Positions 12,516-23,688 of a stretch of DNA of 64,000 nucleotides are shown piece after piece. Numbering within the stretch: position 1 is the stretch's first letter; every line of letters starts with the position of its first letter. The position numbers were made by a program, and so were the translations under genes. The notes beneath the pieces are model-generated. The model did no database searches. It had not been told where the DNA came from and saw only the letters and a list, made by a program, of their open reading frames with translations. Source of the DNA: Linyphia triangularis (lineage: Eukaryota; Arthropoda; Arachnida; Araneae; Linyphiidae); contig OZ021724.1 in the NCBI GenBank assembly GCA_963978545.1, positions 97,261,792 through 97,325,791 of the forward strand, read 5' to 3'.

Positions 12516-13165
12516 TGTGTCTACAATCAAATAAATCTGGTGACCAAGCACAGAACATAAACTTAAGCATTTAAATATAATTGAATATATAAACATATTG
12601 AAATAGCTTGTTTTTTGTTTTTTTACATTGTGATGCCATAAAAAATATGGTAATTGTTTTTTGAGGTTGTACATTATTATGTCTTGTGTGCTATTAAACA
12701 AGGCATAATTTTACCTCTTCTTCTGTTATCCGATAAGCGTACTGCAGCTTAGTCAAGACATCATCTCTAGTTTAATTCAAACATATATCTTATTTCCTTT
12801 TTGAATTTATCTTAGCAATCATCATATTTTGGTAAGAGTGCCTTGCTGGTTATCCGAGCTACATGTGAAGCTGTAATGACCGAAGATGAAAATTCACTAT
12901 TCAAAATGTTTCATCTTGTGTTAATGATCATCAATTCAAAGTGTATGACTTTTTCTAAGCTTTAGGATCAGACCTACTTAAGTGTAATATTACTCTTAAG
13001 TAAGGTTATTTGTAAAACCTGAGATATAAAATATCTATAGTTTTGTGTTTAATAGCATTCTTTCCTGGTTTCATATGGCTGTTATGACGCTGGTACAACA
13101 TTTTATCATATAAATGATCTGTTATCCAAAAAGTCAGTCAACTAATTTTTACTATTTTGTAGTCA
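12516..13165. other. No gene recognised
   Basis: AT-rich sequence with no supported exon, RNA gene or repeat. Confidence 0.4.
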
Positions 13166-13169
13166 ATAG

Positions 13170-13325
13170 GTCCTTGCCATATTTGAAAGAAAGTTTCTCA
13201 AAAGCACCTTTGGGGAGAATTTAGTTGATGGTTCATGGAGAAGACAAACCAACACTGATCTGACATGGAACAAGAGCCTGCTAAACCAGATGGGTGAAGC
13301 AAGACTTTCCTGGTCAATGACGTAG
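13170..13325 (+). pseudogene. Non-LTR retrotransposon RT C-terminal remnant
   Basis: One frame, ending at the TAG 13323-13325, reads LAIFERKFLKSTFGE, then VDGSWRRQTNTDL, then GEARLSW. This follows the order of the conserved tail after the reverse transcriptase domain in many animal non-LTR elements (FERK..LR.IFG, DG.WR.R.N.EL, RLRW.GH). Only about 50 residues are left, the GH of the last motif is lost and no flanking RT core is present. Confidence 0.6.
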
Positions 13326-13587
13326 AGCTGAAGACGATTATGATAGTCAACAGGTAAATTACTCTTTTGATAGCAAAACTAGTTTTCTGGCTAAAATTTT
13401 TTAAATGAAAAATGCCATTATTGTTCATGTAGTTTTACTCATTTTATAATTTTTGCGCAGGAAAAGTGTGCATAAAAATTACTTATGGTTCAAATATATT
13501 TGAGTCATAAGCTTCAATTCCATTGACTATCCATGCACAATATTAATTTTTAACTAAAAATATGTCAATTTAAATTCTTTATAGTTT

Positions 13588-13700
13588 TGAAATTACTATA
13601 TATGTATATATATATGTGTATATGTATATATTATATATGTGTGTATGTATATATATAGGTATGTATATATATGCATATAGATATATGTATGTATATATAT
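13588..13700. repeat. TA/TG-rich microsatellite
   Basis: An interrupted run of TATATG, TATA and TGTG steps over about 110 bp. A shorter related run follows at 13856-13880. Confidence 0.8.
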
Positions 13701-13709
13701 ACATAACAA

Positions 13710-15475
13710 AAGGAAAAAAATGAAATTACAAATGTAAAATCAAAAACATCAAAGCTATAGAAATACAACAAATTACCAGTACATATACTAATAGGTTAAA
13801 AAGTTGCCCCATGGTACAATTCCAAATTTCTGCCGTTTTTCATTTTATTTTGTTTGTATATATATATATATATGTATGTATACCTCAAAATATTTACGTA
13901 ATCCATGAAGCAAGAATCCATGGTGAAGTATGGCTGCTGTCAACATTTTGCAATACTAATTGAACATAACAGCATTAATTTCTTTCAAATTTCAAGAAAT
14001 TGTAGTCTTCAGATATATCTTCTATGAAATGTAATTGATTTAGAAGAAATACAATAATGCCACTAAGGAAAAAGTTAAGCCTGAGGATATTTTTTTTAGC
14101 TTCTGAATTCTCTAATTGACCATATATGTTATGCGTGTGTTATTGTCTATGTATGAAAGTGAAATTAGTTTTTCTATATAAAGACTGGAGTACTTACTTT
14201 AAGCAAAGTTTGAAACAACATATCATAGAGGTTAAATTGTGAAATAATTAGTTATAACAGTTGTCTAGTTATTCTGTGATATAACTAGTTTTTGTATAAA
14301 ATTCCTAATGATAGACAATTAGATAGTAAAATAAAAGCACGCTATAATTTTTTATTTTATCTTTTGTTGCAAAACTCTAAAAGTAACAAAAGGTATAGCA
14401 GGCATCTTCTTCGAACAGTCGTTTGAAGCCCCTCAAATTACCTTATTATTTTAAAATCACTTACTGTTGCCAAATTTATTGCTTTTAATAATAGTGTTCT
14501 CAAATATCAATTTTGGGGAATTAGAGGTCCCAAATGGTTGTTGGACGTAACAACTTTCAGTAACAAGTCAATTTTTTTAGCAATAATTAAAAATGGACAA
14601 ATATTTTTTGTCACTAATTAGGAAGTACTAGTCTGATAAAACCTCTGTTATCAGAGTGAGTCATAGATAGACATAAATATCAGCATTAGGTATTGTATTC
14701 TTTTACTAAGAGATGTATTGAACCTTGATTCGAAAGGCAGAACTTGGCATGGCTTGGATATCTGGTCATGTAGTGATAAGTTGTATCTTGTGAATCCATT
14801 ATTCAGTTCAATGGAACTTTTTTAATATATAAGTTATATTTTTTAAGAAATAATGGAGGGAAATGTTTAAAATTAAAAACTGTTTTAAAACCATATTTTT
14901 TTTTTTTTTTTTTTGTACTTTTAAGTCTCACAGGTGAAAAGAGGATCATTTCCAGCTCGAGTTAACATATTTCCTACTGCATATTCATTAAAAACCAAAA
15001 AAAAAAAAAAATTGTCAAACAGATAGCAATATGTGCAATTGTAAATAAACTATTTGTTGGACGCAGAGGTGTGTTAGCTTTTTAATTGGTATACCATTTA
15101 TCAGTTTTAGTTTTGCAAAGGTAAGGTAAAAAGGATTTAAAAGAAAAAAAAAATCAGAAAGTAGTAAGTCATACTATTCCAAATAAATTTGTTAGTAATT
15201 AATGGATTACAGTGATGAAAGCTGTAAATAATCACTTGTAACAATATCAGAATTGAGTATAATTATCAATTATTTATGTTGGCATTACACATTTTAATTA
15301 CTATTATAACCTTGTTACGAATATTTAAAGTTGGCACAGAATTTCTGTTTTTATTTTTATGAACTAGCATTCTGTGCTATAATTGCATTAGATTTTTAAA
15401 ATTGCATTGTGAGTGGCAATTTTAAAAATGGTGTATTTTAAACTGAAATTTAAGAATAACCTATTTTTAATTTTC
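13710..15475. other. AT-rich non-coding DNA
   Basis: Contains poly-T (14900-14914) and poly-A (14998-15011) runs and no recognised gene or complete repeat. Confidence 0.45.
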
Positions 15476-15479
15476 TAGG

Positions 15480-15642
15480 TCCAAAGCCTACACCTAATGC
15501 TCTGAAACATGGAGAAAGAATACTACATTGAAGGAAGTGGCATAATTCCTGACAGTCAGATTGACAGATACCTTGCCGAAAAGAAAAAACATTCTGCAAT
15601 ATTTAGTGTAACAAAGAATATGTTTGCTTTGTGTTCAATAAA
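15480..15642 (+). other. Possible short terminal exon with poly-A signal
   Basis: A pyrimidine-rich acceptor (ttaattttctag) precedes position 15480 and an AATAAA lies at about 15637. Between them is less AT-rich sequence than its surroundings. It contains a 46-codon frame beginning MEKEYYIEGSGIIP at 15510, whose stop overlaps the poly-A signal, and a second frame that could be the tail of an upstream exon (KPTPNALKHGERILH then stop). No family was recognised. It might be a 3' exon, a non-coding transcript end or chance. Confidence 0.25.
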
Positions 15643-16073
15643 ATAAACTTATTACCTTATGTTTTTACTCTTATTTTAATTGCATATTTCCATTTATATT
15701 TTCCTTTTATGCTAAACTTATAAAGGGGAAGATTTGCACAAAATGGCAAAACAACATTGTAATCAGTTTAAAAGAAAAATTGAGATGCATGAGATACATT
15801 ACATTGTGCTTTAATAGATTTAGTCATGTTTTGTCTTATTTTTAAGGTATATATTTAGCTGAGAAATCTATTGGAATGGATAAATTCTCTTGGTTAAAGG
15901 CTAATTAGGTAGTTAACTGTTTCATTGGTTTTTAATATAGGAGACTAGTTTTTACTTCCCAAAGTCTTGTTGAAGACGAACAAATATTTTCTAATGCTAT
16001 GATTCTTTAATTTATTATACCATTAAGTTCATGTATATTAAGTTTAGAAAAGTTCATACTTATAGAAAATATT

Positions 16074-16177
16074 CAAATATTTTCTAACACTATGATTATA
16101 CCATTAAGGCCAGTCATTAAAGTAATGACTGGCCTTGATAGTATAAATTATATTACCATAGTATTAGAAAATATTTG
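16074..16177. repeat. 104-bp palindrome (foldback)
   Basis: The sequence from caaatattttctaa to ttagaaaatatttg forms a hairpin with a near-perfect core ggccagtcatta / taatgactggcc around AAG. Part of the left arm (aaatattttctaa.gctatgatt) also occurs as a direct copy at 15982-16006. It lies about 140 bp upstream of the 91-bp satellite. Confidence 0.75.
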
Positions 16178-16318
16178 ACGTAAAGAAAAGATACTGAGCC
16201 TCTTCATAGTGAGAGTAGGTACTTGAAACAGATATAGGTAGTTGATAAAAAAAATTAATTGTGAATTTTTTGTATAATTATGTTGCAGGAACAAGGCTTT
16301 TGTTGTGAAAATCACATA

Positions 16319-17420
16319 GATGTCGAGAAAATCACTAAGATCACAATGTGACATCGCAGCGACAAAGCTTTCTTTGCGAAAATCGCATAAATCACACGGA
16401 TGTCGCCAAAATCACTAAGATCACATTTAGGTCACAAAGCGATATCGCAGTGACAAAGCTTTCGTTGCGAAGATCGCATAAATCACACGGATGTCGCCAA
16501 AATCACTAAGATCACATTTAGGTCACAAAGCGATATCGCAGTGACAAAGCTTTCGTTGCAAAGATCGCATAAATCACACGGATGTCGCAAAAATCACTAA
16601 GATCACATACAGATCACAATGTGACATCGCAGTGACAAAGCTTTCGTTGCGAAAATCGCATAAATCACACGGATGTCGCCAAAATCACTAAGATCACATT
16701 TAGGTCACAAAGCGATATCGCAGCGACAAAGCTTTCGTTGCGAAAATCGCATAAATCACATGGATGTCGCCAAAATCACTAAGATCACATTTAGGTCACA
16801 AAGCGATATCGCAGTGACAAAGCTTTCGTTGCGAAGATCGCATAAATCACACGGATGTCGCCAAAATCACTAAGATCACATTTAGGTCACAAAGCGATAT
16901 CGCAGCGACAAAGCTTTCGTTGCGAAGATCGCATAAATCACACGGATGTCGCCAAAATCACTAAGATCACATTTAGGTCACAAAGCGATATCGCAGCGAC
17001 AAAGCTTTCGTTGCGAAGACCGCATAAATCACACGGATGTGGCCAAAATCACTAAGATCACATTTAGGTCACAAAGCGATATCGCAGTGACAAAGTTTTC
17101 GTTGCGAAGATCGCATAAATCACACGGATGTGGCCAAAATCACTAAGATCACATTTAGGTCACAAAGCGATATCGCAGCGACAAAGCTTTCGTTGCGAAG
17201 ATCGCATAAATCACACGGATGTCGCCAAAATCACTAAGATCACATTTAGGTCACAAAGCGATATCGCAGCGACAAAGCTTTCGTTGCGAAGATCGCATAA
17301 ATCACACGGATGTTGCCAAAATCACTAAGATCACATTTAGGTCACAAAGCGATATCGCAGCGACAAAGTTTTCGTTGCGAAGATCGCATAAATCACACGG
17401 ATGTCGCCAAAATAACTAAG
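16319..17420 (+). repeat. 91-bp tandem satellite, about 12 units
   Basis: Units of 91 bp repeat with high identity. A unit begins near gatgtcgccaaaatcacta and includes aggtcacaaagcgatatcgc, gcgacaaagctttcgttgcg and atcgcataaatcacacgg. Each typical unit holds the 10-bp palindrome GCGATATCGC and a HindIII-type AAGCTT. Because 91 is not a multiple of three, frames shift from unit to unit, so the short open frames here are not proteins. The first four units are more variable (some carry acatacagatcacaatgtgacatcgc) and the middle units are nearly identical, as expected from unequal exchange. Confidence 0.95.
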
Positions 17421-17640
17421 ATCACATACAGATCACAATGCGATATCGCAAAAATCGCAAATTCGTCCCCAATGTCACAATGTGACGAAAAGCGATATCG
17501 CAGCGATATCACAAAGTTACGTCGCAAAACCCCCTCTAAAACGGACATTGGACGACTATGTGACCCCTGTGTGATATCGCCGTGACATCGCGTGATCTCT
17601 ATGCGATATCGCTTTTCGTCACATACTCGTCACATGGTTA
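17421..17640 (+). repeat. Satellite end with inverted GCGATATCGC blocks
   Basis: After the last regular unit the sequence degenerates but keeps the same words (gcgatatcgc, cgtcaca, tgtgac). A perfect 21-bp inverted repeat pairs 17481-17501 with 17603-17623, each made of a GCGATATCGC palindrome plus TTTTCGTCACA or its complement. This could be the terminus of a transposon that carried the satellite inside it, but no matching left terminus was found. Confidence 0.7.
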
Positions 17641-18002
17641 TTAGGGTAGCGACGATTTTGTCATTTAGACCAACAGCATTAGCTCATGTTTAAAAACTAA
17701 TGACTATTCAAGGTAACAAAGGTTCGTAAAATTGATTTATGGTAGGAAATTTGACGAGGGCTGCATAAAGTTTACTGGATGAGATCCATTTTCATTTGGA
17801 CGGATTCGTCATTAAACAAAACTGGTGAATATCGGATACTAAAAACCCGTCTGTGTGTGTTTCAAAACTAATCAGAAATGTCTGTTTGGGTTGCACTATC
17901 CAATAATGGATCATAGGGTCCTATTTCAATGAGGGAAATGATAAACTCATTCCACTGTATGCAGATTTTAAAACAATTTGTTGCCATATTTTTACATGCA
18001 AA

Positions 18003-18130
18003 CGTGTGTATTTAAAATTCCATACCTGTCACTCCAACATATACCACCTGTCTCTCCTTTTTGTTTCTCACTTTTTAACAGTTACGTCATTTCAAAGTTA
18101 GGGAGTCCCTCATGAAACAACCTGCACATT
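18003..18130 (+). repeat. Dispersed repeat fragment (pair with 24430-24515)
   Basis: Phrases gtatttaaaattccatacctgtca, accacctgtctct and gttacgtcatttcaaag recur in the same order at 24430-24515 (gtatttaaaattctatacc, accacgtgtctct, gttacgtaaactcaaag). Class unknown. Confidence 0.55.
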
Positions 18131-18137
18131 CCTAAAG

Positions 18138-18612
18138 CGTATGTAGCTTTTTTGCGGTCGCTGGGGATCGATCGTGAGACCTTTGGTTTCCTAGCCAGAT
18201 ACTCTATCCACTAGACAAAAGAGATCTCTGGTGTCTAGGAGTTGTGTCTGTTATTTGTACACGAGACCACCACATAGTTATTTCCCAGTGAGTCGCGAAG
18301 GGACGAACGATTGAGTTGCTTGCGCGTGCGACAGTGAGTCGCCTGAGGTTACTTGATGTTAGGCAGTGCGTCGCTAAAGATGCCGAGATGATAGTGTGGA
18401 AGTCGTGCAGTATTTTTCAGAAGGTTCCGATAGATGGCAGCATGATTCATTTGTTCGATAGTCACCAATAAAGCGAGGGTAGCTTTTTTAGCGGTCACTG
18501 GGGATCGATCGTGAAACCTTTGGTTTCCCAGCCAGATACTCTATCCACTAGACAAAAGAGATCTTTGGTGTCTAGGAGTTGTATCTGTTATTTGTACACG
18601 AGACCACCACAT
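18138..18612 (-). mobile_element. tRNA-like element with 135-bp direct repeats
   Basis: Two direct copies (18138-18272 and 18478-18612, 95% or so alike by eye) flank a GC-richer 200-bp unique part. Read on the minus strand, each copy carries a tRNA-like promoter pair: gtctagtggatagagta (box A-like) and cacgatcgatcccc (box B-like). The layout repeat-unique-repeat could be a miniature terminal-repeat retroelement or two tandem SINEs. Similar short words at both outer flanks (cattcctaaa and cattcttaaa) may be a diverged target duplication. The unique part ends with caataaagcg, a possible poly-A signal on the plus strand. Confidence 0.55.
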
Positions 18613-18874
18613 TCTTAAATGCTAGTAGTAATAAAAGAACTCTATTAATGAAAAACTAAAATTGCAACTGTAAACTATTCTTCGTGAACTGCCAGTTGTA
18701 AAAGCTAAGCAGCCTGTAAAAAGCCCCTCATGGTAAAATTGCAGAGTGGAGGATTCAATCTAGTGAGGATTGGCAAGTTTTGGCAAAAAAGTACCGCCAA
18801 ATTGGCGATATTTCGAAGCAAAATATGCTAAATTTAACAAAATTAAGTCCCATTCCCGCCAAACTTCTCAAATA

Positions 18875-18975
18875 TAAGTTGAGGCTTGGAATTCACGTTA
18901 AGTTGTATATCACTGCCTGATTAACCGTAATTGTACACAAAAATATATCGTAGAGCGTATAAAGAAACTAACTTT
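18875..18975 (+). repeat. SINE family S2, 5'-truncated fragment
   Basis: Only the body of the S2 family is present: ggaattcacgttaagttgta, ctgcctgattaaccgta and attgtacacaaaaatatatcg. It ends about 50 bp before the splice acceptor of the plus-strand hydrolase exon at 19027. Confidence 0.65.
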
Positions 18976-19026
18976 ATTTCTTGCAATTTCGAGTAGTAAT
19001 TTTTTAACCAAAACCTTGTTTTGCAG

Positions 19027-19208
19027 CAAGAGTACTTTTACAAGAAAGCCGCCTACGATTTGACTAAAGCAAACGGCAAATTCAAATGGAAAATCAACAT
19101 GGAGTTCCTGATGGCCAAATACAGGCAGCGAGCATTCAGTCCAAAAGCAAGAGGCTCTTCCAACCACGAGATACTCATCATCAGGTGCCCTGATTCTGGA
19201 CGAGTACC
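19027..19208 (+). CDS. ABHD11-like hydrolase (gene 2), penultimate exon
   Basis: An exon of 182 nt bounded by a strong acceptor (ccttgttttgcag) and a donor (GTAAGC). It is open in phase 0 and ends in phase 2. It encodes QEYFYKKAAYDLTKANGKF, then WKINMEFLM, then NHEILIIRCPDSGRVP. The stretch NGKFKWKIN followed by a helix matches the ABHD11 family pattern (D/N-G-x-F-x-W-R/K-V/I-N) in the cap-to-core region, and EILIIRCPDSGR is the beta strand and turn before the last helix of the alpha/beta fold. In the minus-strand ABHD11 gene the homologous exon (34006-34205) has the same phases. Enzymatic role (ester or lipid hydrolysis) is inferred from family. Confidence 0.75.
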
Positions 19209-19402
19209 GTAAGCCTTTCATTAAATTTGCAAAATCAGTTATGTTCATGAAAAACAAATCGGTACTTACGTATTATCCCATCGACATTTCTGCCATGACA
19301 AAATGCTGAATTGAGTGCTGGACCATGACGTCTTTCCCACTAGCTGCAAGTTCAGGTGGCGAACTTTTTGTCGGCTATCAACTACGTGAGCTATCCCGTT
19401 AG

Positions 19403-19580
19403 GGTTGGTTGTTTTCAAATTATCTGGCGCCGTCAGCAAAACGAGGGCTATAATGCGCCGAATTATTCGTCATTTGACAAGCCAACATACATTTACAAAC
19501 ACCCATGCCTTACACGGGACTCGGAACCCGCAACCTCGCGGTCTAGAAGCTAGCACGCTAACCACTATACCGTTTGGTCG
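19403..19580 (-). repeat. tRNA-derived SINE, family S1, in intron
   Basis: On the minus strand this begins ggtcgaccaaacggtatag and carries box A-like tagtggttagcgtgctag and a box B-like block (gcgggttccgagtcccg, with one inserted base), then a body ending with gataatttgaaaacaacc. It is a member of the same family as 46079-46256 and 63372-63556, all in the same orientation. It sits in the last intron of the plus-strand hydrolase gene. It is not a functional tRNA gene: the cloverleaf is not completed. Confidence 0.85.
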
Positions 19581-20369
19581 ACCTATACCTTTAGGGAGAA
19601 GTAAAGTTTGGGGATTCCCGTTGTCCGGCCAAGCGGTCGGTTCGGATGGATGCCCGCTGGCCTGAGCCGAACCTCCGAGACCAGGCAGTTTCGAGCATTT
19701 TGTCGGTAACGGGATAATATGCAAGTACTTTATTATGTACTAATGCTAGTTATGCTAATAACTTTCCCTCAACTCTCCAGCATATGTATTGTAAAGCTCT
19801 TGTTGAAAGCTTTGGCAATACTAAATACATCGATATAGATGAACAACTGGATAGTCTGCTCCCATGTCAATTGTCATTGCTAGAAGAAAAACGCGCCTGT
19901 GGTTGTTGATGATGGGTGGATGATTAACCAATCACAGTTCACTTTTATAGCTGGGTGGGAATGCGAAAAACGTTGTAAAATGCTAGAGTAGATATTTGTT
20001 TGCACATTATTACTAATTAAGGTCTACTATTGAGTCAATAGTATTGACATTTCTGCTGTGTACACCCCAAAATTTTATTTTCAATCCTCGGCAATCTGTA
20101 TTTTTTTGTCCACCCAACATCTGCTAACGGCTTCATTTTCCCAGCGTTAAAGCAGTCTATCCAGTTATTTATCTATATCGATGACTAAATATGGCCGTAT
20201 GAACAGTTAAATAAACTTAATAACTTATAGTAAAAAAAGGTGAAAAGTGTCAATTTCATATAAAATGGAAAAAACTAAAATACGTAATTTTATTTTATTG
20301 TTGATAATTGCAGAATTTTGTTTGAAATTTTATTAAACACATACTTCTTTCTTTTTCATTATCTTTTAG

Positions 20370-20529
20370 CGATTCGAAATTCGAAGCAGTTCTGAAATTT
20401 AATCCTAGAGCAAGACTAGTGACTCTTGATGGCACAACTCATCTTTTAATGTTTGAGAAGACTCCAGAATTCATAGAACTTGTGAAGGATTTTCTTTACG
20501 AACCACACAAAGATACACTGTCAACGTAA
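20370..20529 (+). CDS. ABHD11-like hydrolase (gene 2), last coding exon
   Basis: This 160-nt exon starts after ttatcttttag and joins the previous exon in phase 2 (codon CC|C). It encodes DSKFEAVLKFNPRARLVTLD, then GTTHLLMFEKTPEFIELVKD, then a short tail ending at TAA 20527-20529. The arrangement FNPRARLVTLDGTTHLL is the C-terminal part of the alpha/beta-hydrolase fold, with the histidine of GTTH in the place of the catalytic histidine and TPEFIELVKDFL as the final helix. The usual ABHD11 wording AGHWVH is not kept, so activity or substrate may differ. No exon carrying the nucleophile serine was found on this strand; the 5' part probably lies further upstream, perhaps outside the window. Confidence 0.8.
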
Positions 20530-20701
20530 CAAGATTTTTTTTTGCAGTTCTACTTGCGCAATCTGATCATCTTAGATTTTACATCACATACATGCCCATA
20601 AATTAGAAATATGTTAATATTTATATAAATATTGTTTTTTGGATATTAATAGATTTTTTTTATATTTGATAAAAGAATTTTTATCTTACTAGAAGAAAAA
20701 A

Positions 20702-20707
20702 AATAAA
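20702..20707 (+). terminator. Candidate poly-A signal of gene 2
   Basis: AATAAA about 175 nt after the stop of the plus-strand hydrolase gene. In DNA this AT-rich, such hexamers occur often by chance; others follow near 20897. Confidence 0.3.
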
Positions 20708-21149
20708 AAATAAGAAAATAAGACTTTCACTGCTTTAAGGTGTATGTACAGTGTACACACTTGAAATATTGCAAATATAGGTGAAATGTGTTTTAGTTTT
20801 TTCTTTAAAGAAATCTCTAGATGGAATTTTGCAAGGTAATGGTATCATCTGAAAGCTAGAGTTATTTTATTAGATTGAAGCCCTATTTTGTTCTGAAAAT
20901 AAATTTGAATATTTTAAACTCATTATCCAAAAAGTCGTGTTTTTGGCAAGTGAAACATCATTTAAACAGTGATAACTGAAGTTTGATATTATCTTTTTGA
21001 AAAATGATTTCAGAATTAAAATCTGTATTAACTATTAAATGTTTTGAAGCTCAGTAAAATTGATTGGAAAAGAAAATGAATTTTGCCAGAATTTTAAATA
21101 CAAAAGTTTTTAGAATTTTTTTTATTATTTTCAATGTTAAATAAATTCT

Positions 21150-21806
<657 letters not shown>

Positions 21807-22051
21807 CATATTCTAGGAACTTAATGGAGGCTCTCATAATATTAAGAATGATATTACGAACAATTTCCAACCATAACTATTTTAAATAAAACCATAAAAC
21901 TTGAGTAATCACTGTTCAAAAATATGCTAACGGGTTAAATGTTAATTAATTTTTGAATAAAACTGAAATTTTTTTCATGTAAACATTGTTACTAATTATG
22001 CACTTTTAAGTGCAAAAAAAAAAATGTGATTTTCAAAAAAATACCCAAGTG

Positions 22052-23292
22052 CAGGGGTCAAAGTGACAAAATAAGAATATATAGGATTTTTTCAAAAAAA
22101 ATATAGGACAATATAAAACATCAAATAACTGCACACAGTTGCTACTGAACTTCAAAATTAACTCGTTATACATTTATATACTCGTTATATTGAATTTAAG
22201 AGAATAGAAAATACACCTTTAAAAAAAAGAAATCGCCTGATCCTGAATACGTGATCCGTTATTGCCTCAATATTACATCCCTAAATCAAGTTTCATTAAT
22301 TACATTATTTGCAATCATGAGTCTTTTGCTTCCAGCATTTTTAACTGTTCCAATTTCTTTAAGTATTTTCTTTTTATCCCTGTTTGCAGTCTTTTGTTGA
22401 TTCAGATTTACTGTTCAGTGTCGGCTGGATTGGCGGCGAAAAGTGGGAGATTTATCGCGAACTTGGCACTTGGTTTTAAAGCAACCCTAGTGATCGTTTG
22501 GATTTGGCAACACAATGTATTGACGTAATTTTCAATTTTGACGACTTTTATGAAAAAAAATCGTGGTTAATATTCCGAATCCGGTACGAATTCTGCGCCT
22601 AGGCGATTTTCGCCAAAAAATGGCAGCCTTGCCATTTTTTAAGAACAAGATAACTAACTGCCTATGGTTGCCATAATTTGGAGCGGTTTGATGTAAACAA
22701 TTCGTGGCGCAGAATCCGTACAGGATTCGGAATAAAAAAATCGCCATCCGACATCATACAGTAAATCTTAACCCTTTTGTTTCTTTCATCAGCACTCAAA
22801 ATGTTCTTTAGTAGTCCTGCAAGTTAATCCCAAGTTGTTTTTATCCGTTTTTCCCGAGGCAGAGTTTTGTTGTTGAGTCTCTCTCTGCATTATGGCCAAC
22901 TAATTTATTACGTTGGAGGAGAAATCAGACCAGAAATTCAAGACCGATTGTTATGGAAATGTTCACATGTTTACAACTCCCGCCGGCCCAGTAGAGTTGA
23001 GTTGTAGGTTATGCAGCACGTGACGTCATAAGAGATAAAACGCCGCGCCGCCGTTACAAATATCGTTTTTGTCAGGTTTTTTTCACCTACGATCGCGCCA
23101 AAGAATCCGAAATATTAAAAAATGACAACAAACGGCGCCGTTATTACGAATTCGAAGAAAATATAGATCGAATCAATGTAGAAATATAGGATATATAGGA
23201 CAATTGTAAAATATAGGACAATATAGGACGTTTTTACCGATTTTTAAAAAAATATAGGATTTATAGGACATATAGGACGTCTGCGACCCCTG
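22052..23292. mobile_element. hAT-like non-autonomous element, CAGGGGTC termini
   Basis: Ends are CAGGGGTC and GACCCCTG, and both subterminal regions are full of the word ATATAGGA (direct on both sides, not inverted). Identical 6-bp words caagtg flank it (22046-22051 and 23293-23298), shorter than the 8 bp usual for hAT, so the superfamily is tentative. No transposase was recognised inside. A GC-rich block at 22975-23115 holds cacgtgacgtcat and cgccgcgccgccg. A 162-bp MITE (22572-22733) lies inside. Confidence 0.65.
22572..22733. mobile_element. 162-bp MITE with 28-bp inverted ends
   Basis: Begins attccgaatccggtacg and ends with the inverted form cgtacaggattcggaat. The arms pair over about 28 bp with few mismatches. 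The internal phrase gcgattttcgccaaaaaatgg is shared with a second copy at about 23511-23669. Confidence 0.8.
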
Positions 23293-23510
23293 CAAGTGTG
23301 TACGTACAACTTAAAAAATATATACTTATCTGTAAACCTGTTTATCTGGAGCCATGACTGCCAAGAGGAAATAACCAAGTAAGGTCTTGAAACCTGTGAT
23401 TTGAAATGTGGTTAAAAGTTGAGAACAGAGCTCGTAGCCATTGAAAAAAGAACTTATGTTATTTTTTCCATTAAAGGGGGCAGTTGGCAATTTTTAAAAT
23501 ATTGGTAAAA

Positions 23511-23669
23511 CTTCCATATAAGGTACGAATTCCGTACCAAGGTGATTTTCGCCAATAAATGGCAGCACCTGCCATTTTTAAATGACAAGTGAACTGCCAA
23601 TGGTATCCATAATTTGGCGTGGTTTCATGTAAACAATTCTTAGGACAGAATCCATATCGTACTAGGAAA
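23511..23669. mobile_element. Second copy of the 162-bp MITE
   Basis: Shares aaggtacgaattccgtacc, gtgattttcgccaataaatgg, tccataatttgg and gtttcatgtaaacaattct with 22572-22733 in the same orientation, with about 20% differences by eye and degraded termini. Confidence 0.75.
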
Positions 23670-23688
23670 TATTAACGGACCTCTTTAA

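Noticed and set aside
16319..17420. CRISPR-like array
   Set aside because: The whole 91-bp unit is conserved, with no unique spacers, and the context is eukaryotic.
16673..17585. Overlapping 66-91 codon frames with SLRSHLGHKAISQRQSFRCE-like repeats
   Set aside because: They follow the 91-bp satellite; the unit length shifts the frame each repeat, so no continuous repeat protein exists.
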